In this document: positions 36,054 through 46,524 of the stretch, piece by piece
Numbering within the stretch: the first letter of the stretch is position 1
Layout: every line of letters starts with the position of its first letter
Assembly (NCBI RefSeq): GCF_000407445.1
Contig: NZ_ASWB01000002.1
Coordinates: 434,001 to 498,000, forward strand
DNA length: 64,000 bases
DNA from: Enterococcus moraviensis ATCC BAA-383
GTDB lineage: Bacteria > Bacillota > Bacilli > Lactobacillales > Enterococcaceae
Reading direction: 5' to 3'
The notes under the pieces: generated by a model
What the model saw: only the letters and a program-made list of their open reading frames with translations
The model's database searches: none
What the model was told of the DNA's origin: nothing
Translations under genes and position numbers: made by a program

Positions 36054-37238
36054 CTAAAGTTTTTTTTCAAAACCTTCCATTGGAGCTAGAGAATCACTAT
36101 AATTTTGAATTGCGTTTGAATCAGTTGTAAAATGCATCACACGACTGAAAGCTTCTTTAAGGTAAACTTGCATAACGGTTGGAATTGCTAGTTCATCCAT
36201 ATCAAAGGGACTTAGTTTTGTCCGAATACTTTCAACGTCACCCGCTTCAATTTTTTGTACCCAATGAGGTTCACGAATCAACTCGCGCCCAACTGCTACC
36301 AAATCTGCTCCGTCTGCCAAGACATTTTCTGCATCTTCGGGGAGTTCTACTGATCCTACTCCAATCAAGGGAACTACACCTTTTGTTATAGCTGCAAATT
36401 GTGAAATTAGAGTAGCGTTATTGTCCTTTTCATTTAAAGAAGTCCGTTTGTAACTACCGATTGATAGATGGATATAATCTACTTCATTTTTGATTTTATC
36501 AACTAAATAGAGTGAATCTTTTAGACGGATGCCAGGTGTTTCGATTTCTTCTGGTGAGAGACGATAGCCGACAATAAAAGGTTTATCAGCATACTTTTTA
36601 ACAGTTTCATTAACGGTGTCGATTACACATAGGATAAATTTGAGACGTTTTTCTAATGAGCCACCCCAATCATCTAATCGTTGATTTGAATTTTCTGAGA
36701 AAAATTGCTGCAATAGATACGTATTGGCGCCGTGTAGCTCCACACCATCAAAGCCAGCTAAAATAGCTCGTCTAGTTGCTTCACCAAAATCATCTATTAT
36801 TTGTAAGAGTTCGTTTTCGCTTAAAGCTCTAGGGACTTCTGAATCTTCTGGGTAAACGGCCTTTAATGCACTTGAACTAACAGGCTGTGTACCTCTAAGA
36901 ATTTTAGTCGACGATTTTCTTCCAGCATGAAAAATTTGTAAAATAGCTTTTGTTCCATCTTGTTTGATGGATTTAGATAGTTTTGTTAAACCTGGGATCA
37001 TAGAATCTGTTGTAGCGGATAACTCCCCTTCAAAACCTTTGCCATTTTCACTAACATTTGCAACACCCGTAATAATCATACCTGGTCCACCTGCGCGCAT
37101 TTCATAATAAGCAAGTTCATCAGATGTGACCATGCCGTTGTGAAAACTAGCCATTGTCGTCATAGGAGACATGACAACACGATTTTTAAGGGTTAAGCCA
37201 TTCGGAAAAGAATAATTAGATAAAAAATTTTGTACCAT
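36054..37238 (-). CDS. Old yellow enzyme family NADH:flavin oxidoreductase
   Basis: A 394-residue FMN-dependent oxidoreductase with an (alpha/beta)8 barrel. Visible are FPNGLTLKNRVVMSPMTTM at the start, ILQIFHAGRKS, and the substrate-binding ELHGANTYLLQQFFS (His/Asn pair as HGAN). The iron-sulfur extension of the larger 2,4-dienoyl-CoA reductases is absent. Natural substrate unknown; alkenes activated by carbonyl or nitro groups are typical. I chose ATG 37238 with TGGAG 8 bases upstream. It is divergent from an HxlR regulator, which probably controls it. Confidence 0.92.
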   Translation of the reverse strand: MVQNFLSNYSFPNGLTLKNRVVMSPMTTMASFHNGMVTSDELAYYEMRAGGPGMIITGVANVSENGKGFEGELSATTDSMIPGLTKLSKSIKQDGTKAILQIFHAGRKSSTKILRGTQPVSSSALKAVYPEDSEVPRALSENELLQIIDDFGEATRRAILAGFDGVELHGANTYLLQQFFSENSNQRLDDWGGSLEKRLKFILCVIDTVNETVKKYADKPFIVGYRLSPEEIETPGIRLKDSLYLVDKIKNEVDYIHLSIGSYKRTSLNEKDNNATLISQFAAITKGVVPLIGVGSVELPEDAENVLADGADLVAVGRELIREPHWVQKIEAGDVESIRTKLSPFDMDELAIPTVMQVYLKEAFSRVMHFTTDSNAIQNYSDSLAPMEGFEKKL

Positions 37239-37394
37239 ACGATTCGCTCCATTCATAAAATAATAGTTTTGTTTTTCTGCTTTGTAAGTGTTAGTATAAA
37301 TCATAAATCAAAAGGAACAAGTACCTACTTTTAAGTGTTATAGTCACTAAAAAGTAACAATTGTAAGCCTAATAGAGTTGAAAGGTTTGAGAAA

Positions 37395-37769
37395 ATGAAA
37401 AAAATTTATCATTTAGCAATTGAAGCAACATTGGATGTAATTGGTGGTAAATGGAAGCCAATTATTCTTTGTCACTTAGGGAATGGTCCGATGAGAACGG
37501 GTGCATTGAAAAAACAAATTCCTTCTATTACACAAAAGATGCTAGTGCAACAATTACGTGAATTAGAAGCTGATAAAATCATTACACGAAAAGTTTACGG
37601 AGAAGTGCCCCCGAAAGTGGAATACTCATTGACTGAGCAAGGGAAATCGTTGAGAGAAATTTTGATTGCAATGTCTGTTTGGGGAGAAAAACGAGTGCAT
37701 GATATGGTAGATAGCGGAAAAGATGTAGAGCTTTTGAATGACAATTATTCTGGTTTTTTAAATTATTAA
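37395..37769 (+). CDS. HxlR family transcriptional regulator
   Basis: A 124-residue winged-helix regulator. The family signature is clear: [19 protein letters not shown], then [31 protein letters not shown] and [15 protein letters not shown]. HxlR proteins respond to aldehydes, quinones or redox stress. There is no Cys in the N-terminal segment before the HTH, but Cys26 (ILCHLG) is present. Divergent from the old yellow enzyme gene, about 150 bases apart, suggesting it controls that gene. Confidence 0.92.
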   Translation: MKKIYHLAIEATLDVIGGKWKPIILCHLGNGPMRTGALKKQIPSITQKMLVQQLRELEADKIITRKVYGEVPPKVEYSLTEQGKSLREILIAMSVWGEKRVHDMVDSGKDVELLNDNYSGFLNY

Positions 37770-37792
37770 ATTAAAATAGGATACAATGAGAG

Positions 37793-37826
37793 GACAGCTA
37801 CCAATAGAGGCTGTCTTTGTTTTTAT
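37793..37826 (+). terminator. Rho-independent terminator of the HxlR gene
   Basis: GACAGC (37793-37798) pairs with GCTGTC (37810-37815), followed by TTTGTTTTTATTTT. Confidence 0.65.
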
Positions 37827-37932
37827 TTTACTGCTGCAATCACATGATTAAAAAAAGTAACGATAATTTGAAGCAGCAAAGAACGCAGAATAAAAATTTG
37901 ATACGTTTGAACAATATATTTTTCCATAAATT

Positions 37933-37941
37933 TGGTATAAT
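37933..37941 (+). promoter_or_regulatory. Extended -10 promoter of sbcDC
   Basis: TGGTATAAT is a perfect extended -10, 32 bases before the sbcD start. No good -35 at 17 bases. Confidence 0.55.
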
Positions 37942-37972
37942 AGTAAGAAGGACTTTTTTAGGTGGTGGAAAC

Positions 37973-39112
37973 ATGCGTTTTTTACATACAGCCGATTGGC
38001 ATATTGGCAAGAAATTACATGGTTATGATTTATTAGAAGAACAAGTCGATGCGTTTCAACAAATTTTGGCAATTGCAAAGAATGAAGAAGTAGATGCAAT
38101 TGTTGTTGCAGGTGATTTGTATGATCGGTCAGTTCCGTCTGTTGAAGCAATTGAGGTATTCAATCAGATGATCGTAGAAATGAATTTGCAAGAAAAATTT
38201 CCTGTTTTAGCGATTTCAGGTAATCATGACAGTAGTACTCGATTAGAAACTGGAGGACCGTGGTTTGTTCAATCGGATTTTCATTTGAATACTCGTTTGG
38301 ATCAAGCTTTCCAACCAGTGGAAATGGGCAATACACAATTTTTCCTATTGCCTTATTTTGAACCGATTTCCGCTCGTTTATTCTTTGATAATGAAGAAAT
38401 TCGTACAATTGAGCAGGCAATGCAAGAGGTCATCAAGAAGATGAAAGAGCAATTTAAACCCGATATGGCCCATGTGTTAGTCAGTCATTTTTTTGTGGCG
38501 GGCAGTGAAAAGTCTGATTCGGAAACAAAGTTGATGGTCGGTGGTTTAGATACTGTCCCATTATCTTTGCTAGAATCATTCGACTATGTAGCATTAGGAC
38601 ATCTACATGGAAAAAATGCACTACAGGCCGAAAATGCACGTTATAGTGGTTCGCCGTTGAAATTCTCATTGTCCGAAATGAATCAAAAAAAAGGGGTTTG
38701 GATCGTTGATACTCAACCCTCTGAAACAACTTTTGAATTTAAAGAACTAACACCGCTTAGAGATGTGAAGCAAATCGAAGGTGGATTTAAAGAATTAACA
38801 TCACAAACTTTTTACGACTCAATTAATCGTGAAAATTATTTACATATTCAACTAACGGATCGTGCGGTGATTCCGAACATGATGAATCAGTTGCGCAAAA
38901 TTTATCCACGAGTGATCGGAGTTGAACGGTTATTTGGCAGAGAAGAACGTCAAAAACAGACTGAAACAAAAAAAGAAGTAAAAACCTTAGCACCAGTAGA
39001 ATTAGTGGATCAATTTTTTTCAGAAGTAACTGGAGAAAGTCTGACGCAACAACAACAACGATGGATCGAAGAAAATCTAGGAGCTATTCACCAAGCAGAA
39101 AGAGGGAAATAA
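37973..39112 (+). CDS. sbcD: Exonuclease SbcCD subunit D
   Basis: A 379-residue metallophosphoesterase nuclease, partner of SbcC. The Mre11-type motifs are present: FLHTADWHIGKKLHG, VVAGDLYDRSVPS, SGNHDSSTRL, VSHFFVAGS and ALGHLHGK. The complex cuts hairpins and protein-blocked DNA ends. I chose ATG 37973, which starts MRFLHTADWH; the frame is open 52 codons further but without a better site. Two bases separate it from sbcC. Confidence 0.96.
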   Translation: MRFLHTADWHIGKKLHGYDLLEEQVDAFQQILAIAKNEEVDAIVVAGDLYDRSVPSVEAIEVFNQMIVEMNLQEKFPVLAISGNHDSSTRLETGGPWFVQSDFHLNTRLDQAFQPVEMGNTQFFLLPYFEPISARLFFDNEEIRTIEQAMQEVIKKMKEQFKPDMAHVLVSHFFVAGSEKSDSETKLMVGGLDTVPLSLLESFDYVALGHLHGKNALQAENARYSGSPLKFSLSEMNQKKGVWIVDTQPSETTFEFKELTPLRDVKQIEGGFKELTSQTFYDSINRENYLHIQLTDRAVIPNMMNQLRKIYPRVIGVERLFGREERQKQTETKKEVKTLAPVELVDQFFSEVTGESLTQQQQRWIEENLGAIHQAERGK

Positions 39113-39113
39113 G

Positions 39114-42100
39114 TTGAAACCATTAACTCTAACTTTGAAAAACTTTGGACCTTATATTGCTGAAACGATTGATTTTACAAAATTTGAGGACTCTTCTCTA
39201 TTTTTGATCAGTGGAAAGACTGGTTCTGGTAAAACAACCATCTTTGATGGCATGAGCTACGCTTTATTTGGTGAAAGTTCAGGGAAACTACGTCAAGGAA
39301 AAGAAATGCGGTCGACCTTTGCTGATCCATCAGAACCTACAGAGGTTCATTTATCTTTTTCACATGGGGATTACTTTTATGAGATCACAAGAAAACCAGA
39401 ACAAGAACTATATAAAAAACGTGGTGATGGCACGCGTACCCAAAGTGCGAAGATTTCATTGATCGTTAAGGATCATTTAGGAAAAGAGCTTAGAGAGTAT
39501 ACTAAGCGCCGAGAAGTTGATCAATTTATACAAGAACTGCTCCATTTGGATGCAACTCAATTTGCACAGATCGTGCTTTTACCTCAAGGAGAATTCCGAA
39601 CGTTTTTGATTGCCAATAGCACTGATAAGGAAAAAGTCTTACGAAACTTGTTTGGTACGCAATTGTATCAAACTCTGAATGAGCAGTTAAAGGATCAATT
39701 AAAGACGGTAAATAAAGAGATTGAGGCAACACAACAAACGATTCAGGCAAAAATGGATCAGGTATATTGGCAAGAACAGATAACAGCTGAGGAGACAACG
39801 GAACAGCGATTAGCGTTAGTCGATCAACAGCAAAAAGCAATGATCACACAACAAGAAACAGAAAAGAATGCGTTATCTGTCTTACAAAAACAAAAACAGC
39901 AAAAAGAACAAGAAAAATTCGCCTTAGAGGAGTTGGCGAATGCTTTCACGAAGCAAAGTCAACTCAAGCAACAAAAAGAAGAATTAGATCAAGCAAAAGA
40001 GAGGATCAAAAAATTAAGAACGGAAGAACAACAACTTCAATGGGTGAAAAATCATCAAGGATTAATTGAGAAAATCGATGAGAAAACCAAATTGATTTCT
40101 ATGTATGATCACCAATTAAAAAGCAATCGAATAGAACAGGAAACACAAGTAAACTTGATACAGCAACTAGAGAAAATAAAAAAAGAAACACTCGATCAAG
40201 TGGCCGAAATGACGATTTTAAAAGAAAAAGTCTCAACTTTACAATTCCAAATCCCTTTGTACGAAGAAAAGGAAAAAGTGGCGAGCATGATTGAAAAAAA
40301 TCAAGCGAAGTTAAAAACGTCAGCAATACAACTTTCGGAATTAAAAGCAATACAAGCAAGTACTGAAGAAGCGTATCAAAAAGAACGAATGATTATAGAT
40401 GGCAAAGCCAAAATTGAGAAAGAACAAGTAGAATTAGAACGACAACAAGATCAATGGTTTGCTTTTATAGAAAATTGGGATAAACAGCAACAACTTGAAT
40501 CAAAAAAAGTGAGTCTCGTAGAACAGCTGGAATTGATAGAAACCGAACTAAAACAAGAAAAAGCCGAAAAAGAGACGATTTATAAAAACGTTGCAGATCA
40601 AAAAAGTAGATGGGCTAAGATGCAAATCAGCCGCTTGAGTTTATTTTTAGTGGAGGGAGAACCATGTCCTGTGTGTGGATCAGTGGAGCACCCAAATCAA
40701 AAAGAGCATCAGGAATTTACTCTAGAAGAAATTCAATCCATCGAAGATGAGCTAAATGAAACCGAAAAAACAGCTCAAAAACAAGAAGCAATTGTTGCGA
40801 AACTACAAGCGCAAGTCACACAAATAAAACAGCGTCAAAAGGAACTACAGAGCGAATTAGAAAAACAAACAAACAAAGTCAATTCTTTCGTTGAACAGCT
40901 ACAAGAAAAACAAAATATTCTGTTAGCTACTCCATTGACTTCTACGGGAATCGATCAAGTCACAACTGATTTTAAAACAAAATCTACTAAGTTTGAATTT
41001 GAATTAGAACGAATAAAAATGGCTGAGAAAAACATTTCTGAACTCGAAAAAACGCTTGAAGAACAACAACTAACAGTACTCGAACACGAAAAAATCGTTC
41101 AGGAAAATCAACAAAAACAAGAGGCAAATCAAACCAAACTAAACACAATCTCAGAACAGTTGAGTGATGGGCAACTTTCATTAGCTGAAGTAACCACTCA
41201 AAAACAACAACTTGAACAACAAGTAACACAATGGGAAGTACAAAAGCAAGAAAATGAAGAACAATTAGCAAAAGTAAAAGAGAATCATTTGTTATTGAAA
41301 AACAGTGAGACACATTTGGTAAACGAACAACAATCAAATCTTTCAGAAAAAAATACATTAGAGCAACAATTATCAAAAGCCATAGAGCAATCGTCATTCG
41401 GCTTAGATGAAAACGTTGTGCGAGTTTTACTGAGAGAAGTGCCAAAATTGGATGAAATTAAAGACGAATTAGTGACTTTTGACAAGAAACAAGATCAACT
41501 CACATTCCAATTACTTGAACTTGAAAAAAAATTAGAAAATAAAGAGCAACCAGAACTTGCTAGTTTGATAGAGGAGATAGAACAATTGACTATTTCAATT
41601 CAAACAAAAGAAGCAAATTATTATCAACAGCAAGAAAAAATTCAAGCGAATGAAAAAATCCAGAAGCAAGTCAAAGAATTGATTGCTTCAATTGAAGAGC
41701 AGTGGGAAGAAGTGACTGCATTGCATCAATTAGCTGCAACTGTAAATGGCGACAATCCAAGAAAAACAAGTTTGGAAAGATACGTTTTACAAACCTATTT
41801 GGAAGAAGTCTTAAAAGTAGCAAATCAACGGTTAGGTTTATTGACGAATAATCGTTATCAATTTGAATTAAATCAAGACTCTGGGAGTTATAAAAATCAA
41901 ACAGGTCTGGAAATTAATGTATATGATGATAATGCTGGAAGCACTCGTAGCGCCCATACCTTATCTGGGGGAGAAAGTTTTATTGCGGCACTCGCTTTAG
42001 CGTTATCGTTAGCTGAAGTGATCCAACAACAAGCAGGCGGTGTTTTGATTGAAGCATTGTTCATTGATGAGGGCTTTGGGTCTTTAGATGAAGAGGCTTT

Positions 42101-42257
42101 GGAAATGGCAATGGAGGCCTTAGAAACAATCGAAAACGAAGGAAGAATGATCGGTATTATCAGTCATGTTAGTGAACTTAAAGCAAGGATTCCACAGCAA
42201 TTACAAATAAAAACAAATGGAAATGGTCAAAGTCAAGTGACCTATCAAACGGCATAG
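39114..42257 (+). CDS. sbcC: Exonuclease SbcCD subunit C
   Basis: A 1047-residue SMC-like ATPase. The Walker A motif is ISGKTGSGKTTIFDGM near residue 33. Two long coiled coils (about 190-510 and 530-880) flank the zinc hook Cys518-Pro-Val-Cys521. The C-terminal ATPase half carries the signature TLSGGESFIAALALALSLAE and Walker B ALFIDEGFGSLDEE. Gln/Glu/Lys-rich coils are normal. It starts with TTG, with AGAGGGA 6 bases upstream, one base after the sbcD stop. Confidence 0.96.
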   Translation: MKPLTLTLKNFGPYIAETIDFTKFEDSSLFLISGKTGSGKTTIFDGMSYALFGESSGKLRQGKEMRSTFADPSEPTEVHLSFSHGDYFYEITRKPEQELYKKRGDGTRTQSAKISLIVKDHLGKELREYTKRREVDQFIQELLHLDATQFAQIVLLPQGEFRTFLIANSTDKEKVLRNLFGTQLYQTLNEQLKDQLKTVNKEIEATQQTIQAKMDQVYWQEQITAEETTEQRLALVDQQQKAMITQQETEKNALSVLQKQKQQKEQEKFALEELANAFTKQSQLKQQKEELDQAKERIKKLRTEEQQLQWVKNHQGLIEKIDEKTKLISMYDHQLKSNRIEQETQVNLIQQLEKIKKETLDQVAEMTILKEKVSTLQFQIPLYEEKEKVASMIEKNQAKLKTSAIQLSELKAIQASTEEAYQKERMIIDGKAKIEKEQVELERQQDQWFAFIENWDKQQQLESKKVSLVEQLELIETELKQEKAEKETIYKNVADQKSRWAKMQISRLSLFLVEGEPCPVCGSVEHPNQKEHQEFTLEEIQSIEDELNETEKTAQKQEAIVAKLQAQVTQIKQRQKELQSELEKQTNKVNSFVEQLQEKQNILLATPLTSTGIDQVTTDFKTKSTKFEFELERIKMAEKNISELEKTLEEQQLTVLEHEKIVQENQQKQEANQTKLNTISEQLSDGQLSLAEVTTQKQQLEQQVTQWEVQKQENEEQLAKVKENHLLLKNSETHLVNEQQSNLSEKNTLEQQLSKAIEQSSFGLDENVVRVLLREVPKLDEIKDELVTFDKKQDQLTFQLLELEKKLENKEQPELASLIEEIEQLTISIQTKEANYYQQQEKIQANEKIQKQVKELIASIEEQWEEVTALHQLAATVNGDNPRKTSLERYVLQTYLEEVLKVANQRLGLLTNNRYQFELNQDSGSYKNQTGLEINVYDDNAGSTRSAHTLSGGESFIAALALALSLAEVIQQQAGGVLIEALFIDEGFGSLDEEALEMAMEALETIENEGRMIGIISHVSELKARIPQQLQIKTNGNGQSQVTYQTA

Positions 42258-42277
42258 TTAGCCTAGGAGGTGAGAAC

Positions 42278-45200
42278 ATGAAGTGGAGTATTCCAGAACG
42301 AATCGTTGAACGTGGAAGAGATTATATGAAAGAAGGCAGAGTTATATCTGTTGATCAAGATGCGGAGCGAAAAGTGTGGCATGCCGAGGTTTTAGGGAAT
42401 GAATTATACCGTATCCAATTAGATGGAACTGCTAAAGAAAATGATATTTGCGAATGTCCTTATTGGAAGGACCATGGGTATTGTAAGCATACGGTCGCAG
42501 TTGAATTATATTTACGGCAAAAAGGGATGTCAAGAATCATAAAAGCAGATCAGCCAGTGGTATTTGAAAAACGCTCTCTGTCAATTTCAGAAATGTTTAC
42601 TAAAGGTTTTGCGAAATTAAATCAGTCAGAAGAGAAAAGAAAAATCACGCCACTAACTGTTGAATATATTGTAGATGTGATTGAAACGAATAATTACTAT
42701 CCAGAGTTAGCTGTATTAGGTGTCTCTTTGCGACTTGGACATCAAGGGGTAAAGCCAAAAACGTATATTATTAAAAATATCGGCGAATTTTTTCAGTCAT
42801 TTCAAAAAGAAGGAACTTTTTTAATCAATAAACAACATCATTTTGATTTGATCAAAGAAGCGTTCTCAATTGAACATCAAGAATTATTAGCGCAATTGGC
42901 TGCAATTTATCAAACAAGCCAATTACTAGGCGCAAATGGGATCCAAGTCAAAGGGAAAATCGATAAACGTTATCTTGTTTTGCCAATCGATCAAGGTCAG
43001 CAACTCCTTGAAAAAATGAGCAAGTTACCACACTTCCAATTAAACGATGATGAAATAAAATACCGTCATCTTTCATTTACTAACGGAAAGTTACCGATTC
43101 TATTTGATCTAAGCAAACAACCAGACGGCACATATAAATTGGTTATAGATGATCAGATAACGACTTTTTTATCTCACTACCAGTGGGGCTTTAGTAAAGA
43201 TCGGGTGTATCTCTTTACACAAGAACAAGAAGCAATCTATACGACACTTTTACAGCTCTTGAAGCGAGTTGAAAAACCCGAAATCATTTATGAAAAGGCG
43301 GAACTGTCCGATTTATTTGGTAGTGTAATTCCTCTATTGAAGAAACTGGGAACTGTCTCAGTCAGTGAAGAAGTGACTCAGGAAGTCGTATATCATCCAT
43401 TAGAAGCAATCTTTATTTTTCGAAAAATAAAAGGGATGATCAAAGTCCGCGTTGACTTTACTTATGGAGGAGTAGTTTTTTCAACCGATGAGAAGCATTC
43501 TGTAGCATCGGGAGAGAATCAGGAAGTTGTTCGTGAAGGAAAAAAAGAACAAGAAATTTTAGATCAGTTAGCGACATTTGGTTATCAGAAAGTGGCAGAT
43601 GGGTATGAAAAGAATTTACCAGCGGGTGAGCGTCTATATTATTTCTTTAAAGCAGAAGTTCCAACTTTCCGTCGTTTGGGCGAGGTTCGGATGGGGAAAA
43701 AATTACGTGAATTGTATTTGGATGCAGCACATCACCAACCATTGATCGAAGTTTCTGATTCTGATTCATGGCTAGATGTTCGCTTTGATATTACTGGCAT
43801 AGCGGAACAAGAGATAGATGCTGTTTTAGCTAGTTTGTTACGTAATGACCGTTTTTATACATTGGAAACAGGCGAAATTTTATCCTTAGATTCAGAAGAA
43901 TTTCAACAAACAAGTGAAGTATTGACAATGCTGAGAATGAACATGAAAAATGTTCAAGGAACAATTCAAGTGCCAAGAAATCAAGGCTTGATAATTGAAA
44001 ATATGTTGGAAAACAATAGCCAAGCACATTTCTCTGATTCATTTAAAGAAATGGTAACGAATTTAACACATCCAGAGAAATTTGAAGCCGTGTTACCTGA
44101 AAAAATTCAGGCTACTTTGAGAACGTATCAAATCGACGGCTTTAAATGGTTAAAAATGTTAAGTTATTATCAATTTGGTGGGATTTTAGCGGATGAAATG
44201 GGTCTTGGAAAGACCCTGCAAACAATCACCTACTTATTATCTGAAAAAGAAGAGAAAAAGCAAACAGGGGCTGCGTTGATCGTTGCACCAGCGAGTTTGA
44301 TTTATAACTGGGTGGCAGAACTTAAAAAATTCGCTCCAGATTTGCAAGCGGAAGTTGTCGCTGGTAACAAAATGGAACGGGAAAAACTAGCCAACCAAGA
44401 AGGACTAGATGTATTGATTACATCTTATGCTAGTCTTAGACAAGATATTGATATGTATCAACGATTGAATTTAGGTTATTTGATTTTAGATGAAGCTCAA
44501 ATGGTAAAAAATAGTGGAACAAAAACAGCACAAGCATTAAAAAGTCTGACTGTACCACAACGATTTGCATTAAGTGGGACACCAATTGAAAATAATTTGG
44601 ATGAGTTATGGTCGATTTTCCAAATGATCATACCTGGATTGTTCCCATCAAAAACGTTATTTAGATCAATGAAGCCAGAAGAAATTGCAAAAATGATTCA
44701 GCCGTTTATTTTAAGACGAGATAAGAAAACGGTATTGGCAGATCTTCCTGATAAAATCGAAAGTAATCTTTATAGTGTTCTTACAGAAGAACAAAAGACA
44801 GTTTACCTAGCTTATTTGAAGCAAATGCAAGAAGATGTTAGTCAGATGGACCAAGATGCCTTTAAAAAGAATCGCCTGAGCATTCTAGCTGGGTTGACTC
44901 GCTTACGTCAAATTTGTTGTGACCCTAGTTTGTTTATTGATGACTATACTGGTGGTTCTGGTAAACTAGAGCAAGTCAAAGACTTATTAGTAGCTGCCAA
45001 AGAAAATAATAGACGTGTGTTGTTATTTTCACAGTTTACAAGCATGCTGTCGATCATCGAAAAAGAACTCGATGCGTTAGGTTTATCAACATTCTATTTA
45101 AGAGGAAGCACGAAACCGAAAGAACGTATGACGATGGCAGATTCCTTTAACGCTGGAGAGAAGGATGTCTTTTTGATTTCATTGAAAGCGGGAGGAACTG

Positions 45201-45475
45201 GATTAAACTTAACGGGTGCTGACACAGTGATTCTTTATGATTTATGGTGGAATCCAGCCGTGGAAGAACAAGCTGCTGGACGTGCACACAGGATTGGTCA
45301 AAAAAATGTCGTAGAAGTTTGGCGAATGATCGCTGAAGGAACAGTTGAAGAGAAAATGGATTCTTTACAACAAGAAAAACGTGAATTGTTCCAAAAAGTA
45401 ATTCAAGGAAACGAAGAACAATTAGCCAAAATGACCGAAGATGATATTCGAATGATTTTAAGTATTGGTGAATAA
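42278..45475 (+). CDS. SNF2-family DEAD/DEAH helicase with SWIM zinc finger
   Basis: A 1065-residue SWI2/SNF2-type ATPase. The N-terminal SWIM zinc finger is CECPYWKDHGYCKHTVAVEL (about residues 48-67). A SNF2-associated domain lies in the middle. The ATPase core starts near residue 610 with Walker A ADEMGLGKTLQT (Lys645), then DEAQ (LILDEAQMVKN), and a C-terminal helicase half ending in EEQAAGRAHRIGQ. Bacterial members translocate on DNA and some recycle RNA polymerase; the exact role is unknown. It is 20 bases after sbcC with AGGAGG, probably co-transcribed, and a strong terminator follows. Confidence 0.93.
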   Translation: MKWSIPERIVERGRDYMKEGRVISVDQDAERKVWHAEVLGNELYRIQLDGTAKENDICECPYWKDHGYCKHTVAVELYLRQKGMSRIIKADQPVVFEKRSLSISEMFTKGFAKLNQSEEKRKITPLTVEYIVDVIETNNYYPELAVLGVSLRLGHQGVKPKTYIIKNIGEFFQSFQKEGTFLINKQHHFDLIKEAFSIEHQELLAQLAAIYQTSQLLGANGIQVKGKIDKRYLVLPIDQGQQLLEKMSKLPHFQLNDDEIKYRHLSFTNGKLPILFDLSKQPDGTYKLVIDDQITTFLSHYQWGFSKDRVYLFTQEQEAIYTTLLQLLKRVEKPEIIYEKAELSDLFGSVIPLLKKLGTVSVSEEVTQEVVYHPLEAIFIFRKIKGMIKVRVDFTYGGVVFSTDEKHSVASGENQEVVREGKKEQEILDQLATFGYQKVADGYEKNLPAGERLYYFFKAEVPTFRRLGEVRMGKKLRELYLDAAHHQPLIEVSDSDSWLDVRFDITGIAEQEIDAVLASLLRNDRFYTLETGEILSLDSEEFQQTSEVLTMLRMNMKNVQGTIQVPRNQGLIIENMLENNSQAHFSDSFKEMVTNLTHPEKFEAVLPEKIQATLRTYQIDGFKWLKMLSYYQFGGILADEMGLGKTLQTITYLLSEKEEKKQTGAALIVAPASLIYNWVAELKKFAPDLQAEVVAGNKMEREKLANQEGLDVLITSYASLRQDIDMYQRLNLGYLILDEAQMVKNSGTKTAQALKSLTVPQRFALSGTPIENNLDELWSIFQMIIPGLFPSKTLFRSMKPEEIAKMIQPFILRRDKKTVLADLPDKIESNLYSVLTEEQKTVYLAYLKQMQEDVSQMDQDAFKKNRLSILAGLTRLRQICCDPSLFIDDYTGGSGKLEQVKDLLVAAKENNRRVLLFSQFTSMLSIIEKELDALGLSTFYLRGSTKPKERMTMADSFNAGEKDVFLISLKAGGTGLNLTGADTVILYDLWWNPAVEEQAAGRAHRIGQKNVVEVWRMIAEGTVEEKMDSLQQEKRELFQKVIQGNEEQLAKMTEDDIRMILSIGE

Positions 45476-45480
45476 GTAAA

Positions 45481-45525
45481 AGTACAGTGCGTATTTAGAG
45501 AGTCTAAATACGCACTGTACTTTTT
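45481..45525. terminator. Bidirectional terminator, SNF2 / HAD
   Basis: A 19-bp perfect inverted repeat (AGTACAGTGCGTATTTAGA at 45481-45499, complement at 45503-45521) with a 3-base loop, flanked by A's and T's. Confidence 0.92.
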
Positions 45526-45531
45526 ATATTA

Positions 45532-46242
45532 TTATGAAAATAAAGATTGGATCGTTGGAAACAGGTCTTCAAATGATCGCACTTCTTTTAGATGATAAGC
45601 TTCTTCATCTGTAGGCATTTCACGTAAACGATGATTAAACCATAAAGAGTTCCAGCCACCATTTTTAGCGCCAGCAATATCGTTTTCGAAACTGTCTCCT
45701 ACGTATAAAGTACGTTCGCAATCCATGCCAAATTCTTTTGCGGCAAGATCAAAAATCTCACGTTCCGGTTTTTGAAACCCAGTACTTTGAGAGATAATAA
45801 TGTTATCAGTCGGAACCCAGTTCTCAAGTTGTAGTTGTTTTACTTTCTTAAACTGATGATCTGTAGGTCCATTTGTGATGATCCCCATCGGGATATTTTT
45901 CTCTTTTAAGAAATCAAATACTTTTTTAACCTCTGGATGCATAACGATATTATCCAGTTCGTCTTCATATGTTTTTTGGAAAGTGAGTCCATCTTCTTGT
46001 GAAACGCTTGGATAACCCAGGTCTTGTAATGATTGATCGATACGATAAAAGCGCATGTATTCTAGTGTCCATTCATTAGACATAACTTTCGGAAAAGTTT
46101 CATCACTATGGACACGAAAGCGAATATACAATGCGTGCATATCCTCAGCTTTTACAAGTGGAAAAACTGAATTGATCGCATTTCTAAATGGTTGTTGCTG
46201 GTCATAAATTGTATCATCCACATCAAAAACAATGGTTTTCAT
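45532..46242 (-). CDS. HAD family hydrolase (YjjG-like)
   Basis: A 236-residue haloacid dehalogenase-like phosphatase. Motif I is IVFDVDDTIYD, motif II Thr is in MGIITNGPTDHQ, motif III Lys in TGFQKPEREIF, and motif IV is YVGDSFENDIAGAKNGGW. The fold class matches nucleotide 5'-monophosphatase YjjG, which removes non-canonical pyrimidine nucleotides; substrate is inferred only. AGGGGTG lies before the ATG. An ATTCTAAT/ATTAGAAT hairpin (46335-46354) lies upstream in its likely promoter region. Confidence 0.88.
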   Translation of the reverse strand: MKTIVFDVDDTIYDQQQPFRNAINSVFPLVKAEDMHALYIRFRVHSDETFPKVMSNEWTLEYMRFYRIDQSLQDLGYPSVSQEDGLTFQKTYEDELDNIVMHPEVKKVFDFLKEKNIPMGIITNGPTDHQFKKVKQLQLENWVPTDNIIISQSTGFQKPEREIFDLAAKEFGMDCERTLYVGDSFENDIAGAKNGGWNSLWFNHRLREMPTDEEAYHLKEVRSFEDLFPTIQSLFS

Positions 46243-46524
46243 TTAAACAATTGCACCCCTTAATAATTTTCAGAAAAAATTTCATAATCCTCTTTCATTG
46301 TAGCGAACTTTTTCACAAAAGAACAGAAAGAAAAATTCTAATTTAGATTAGAATGATGATAGGATTGAAATAATCAAAGGCAAAAAAAAGAAGCAATAGC
46401 GTTATTTTTGTTTGATCAAAAACGCATAAAAAAACATCATTTGATCAATCAGTAGTCAAAAAAGTCGTTTCGATACCACATTTTTGAAATAGAAAAAAAT
46501 TCCAACATTAAGTATAATAAAAGA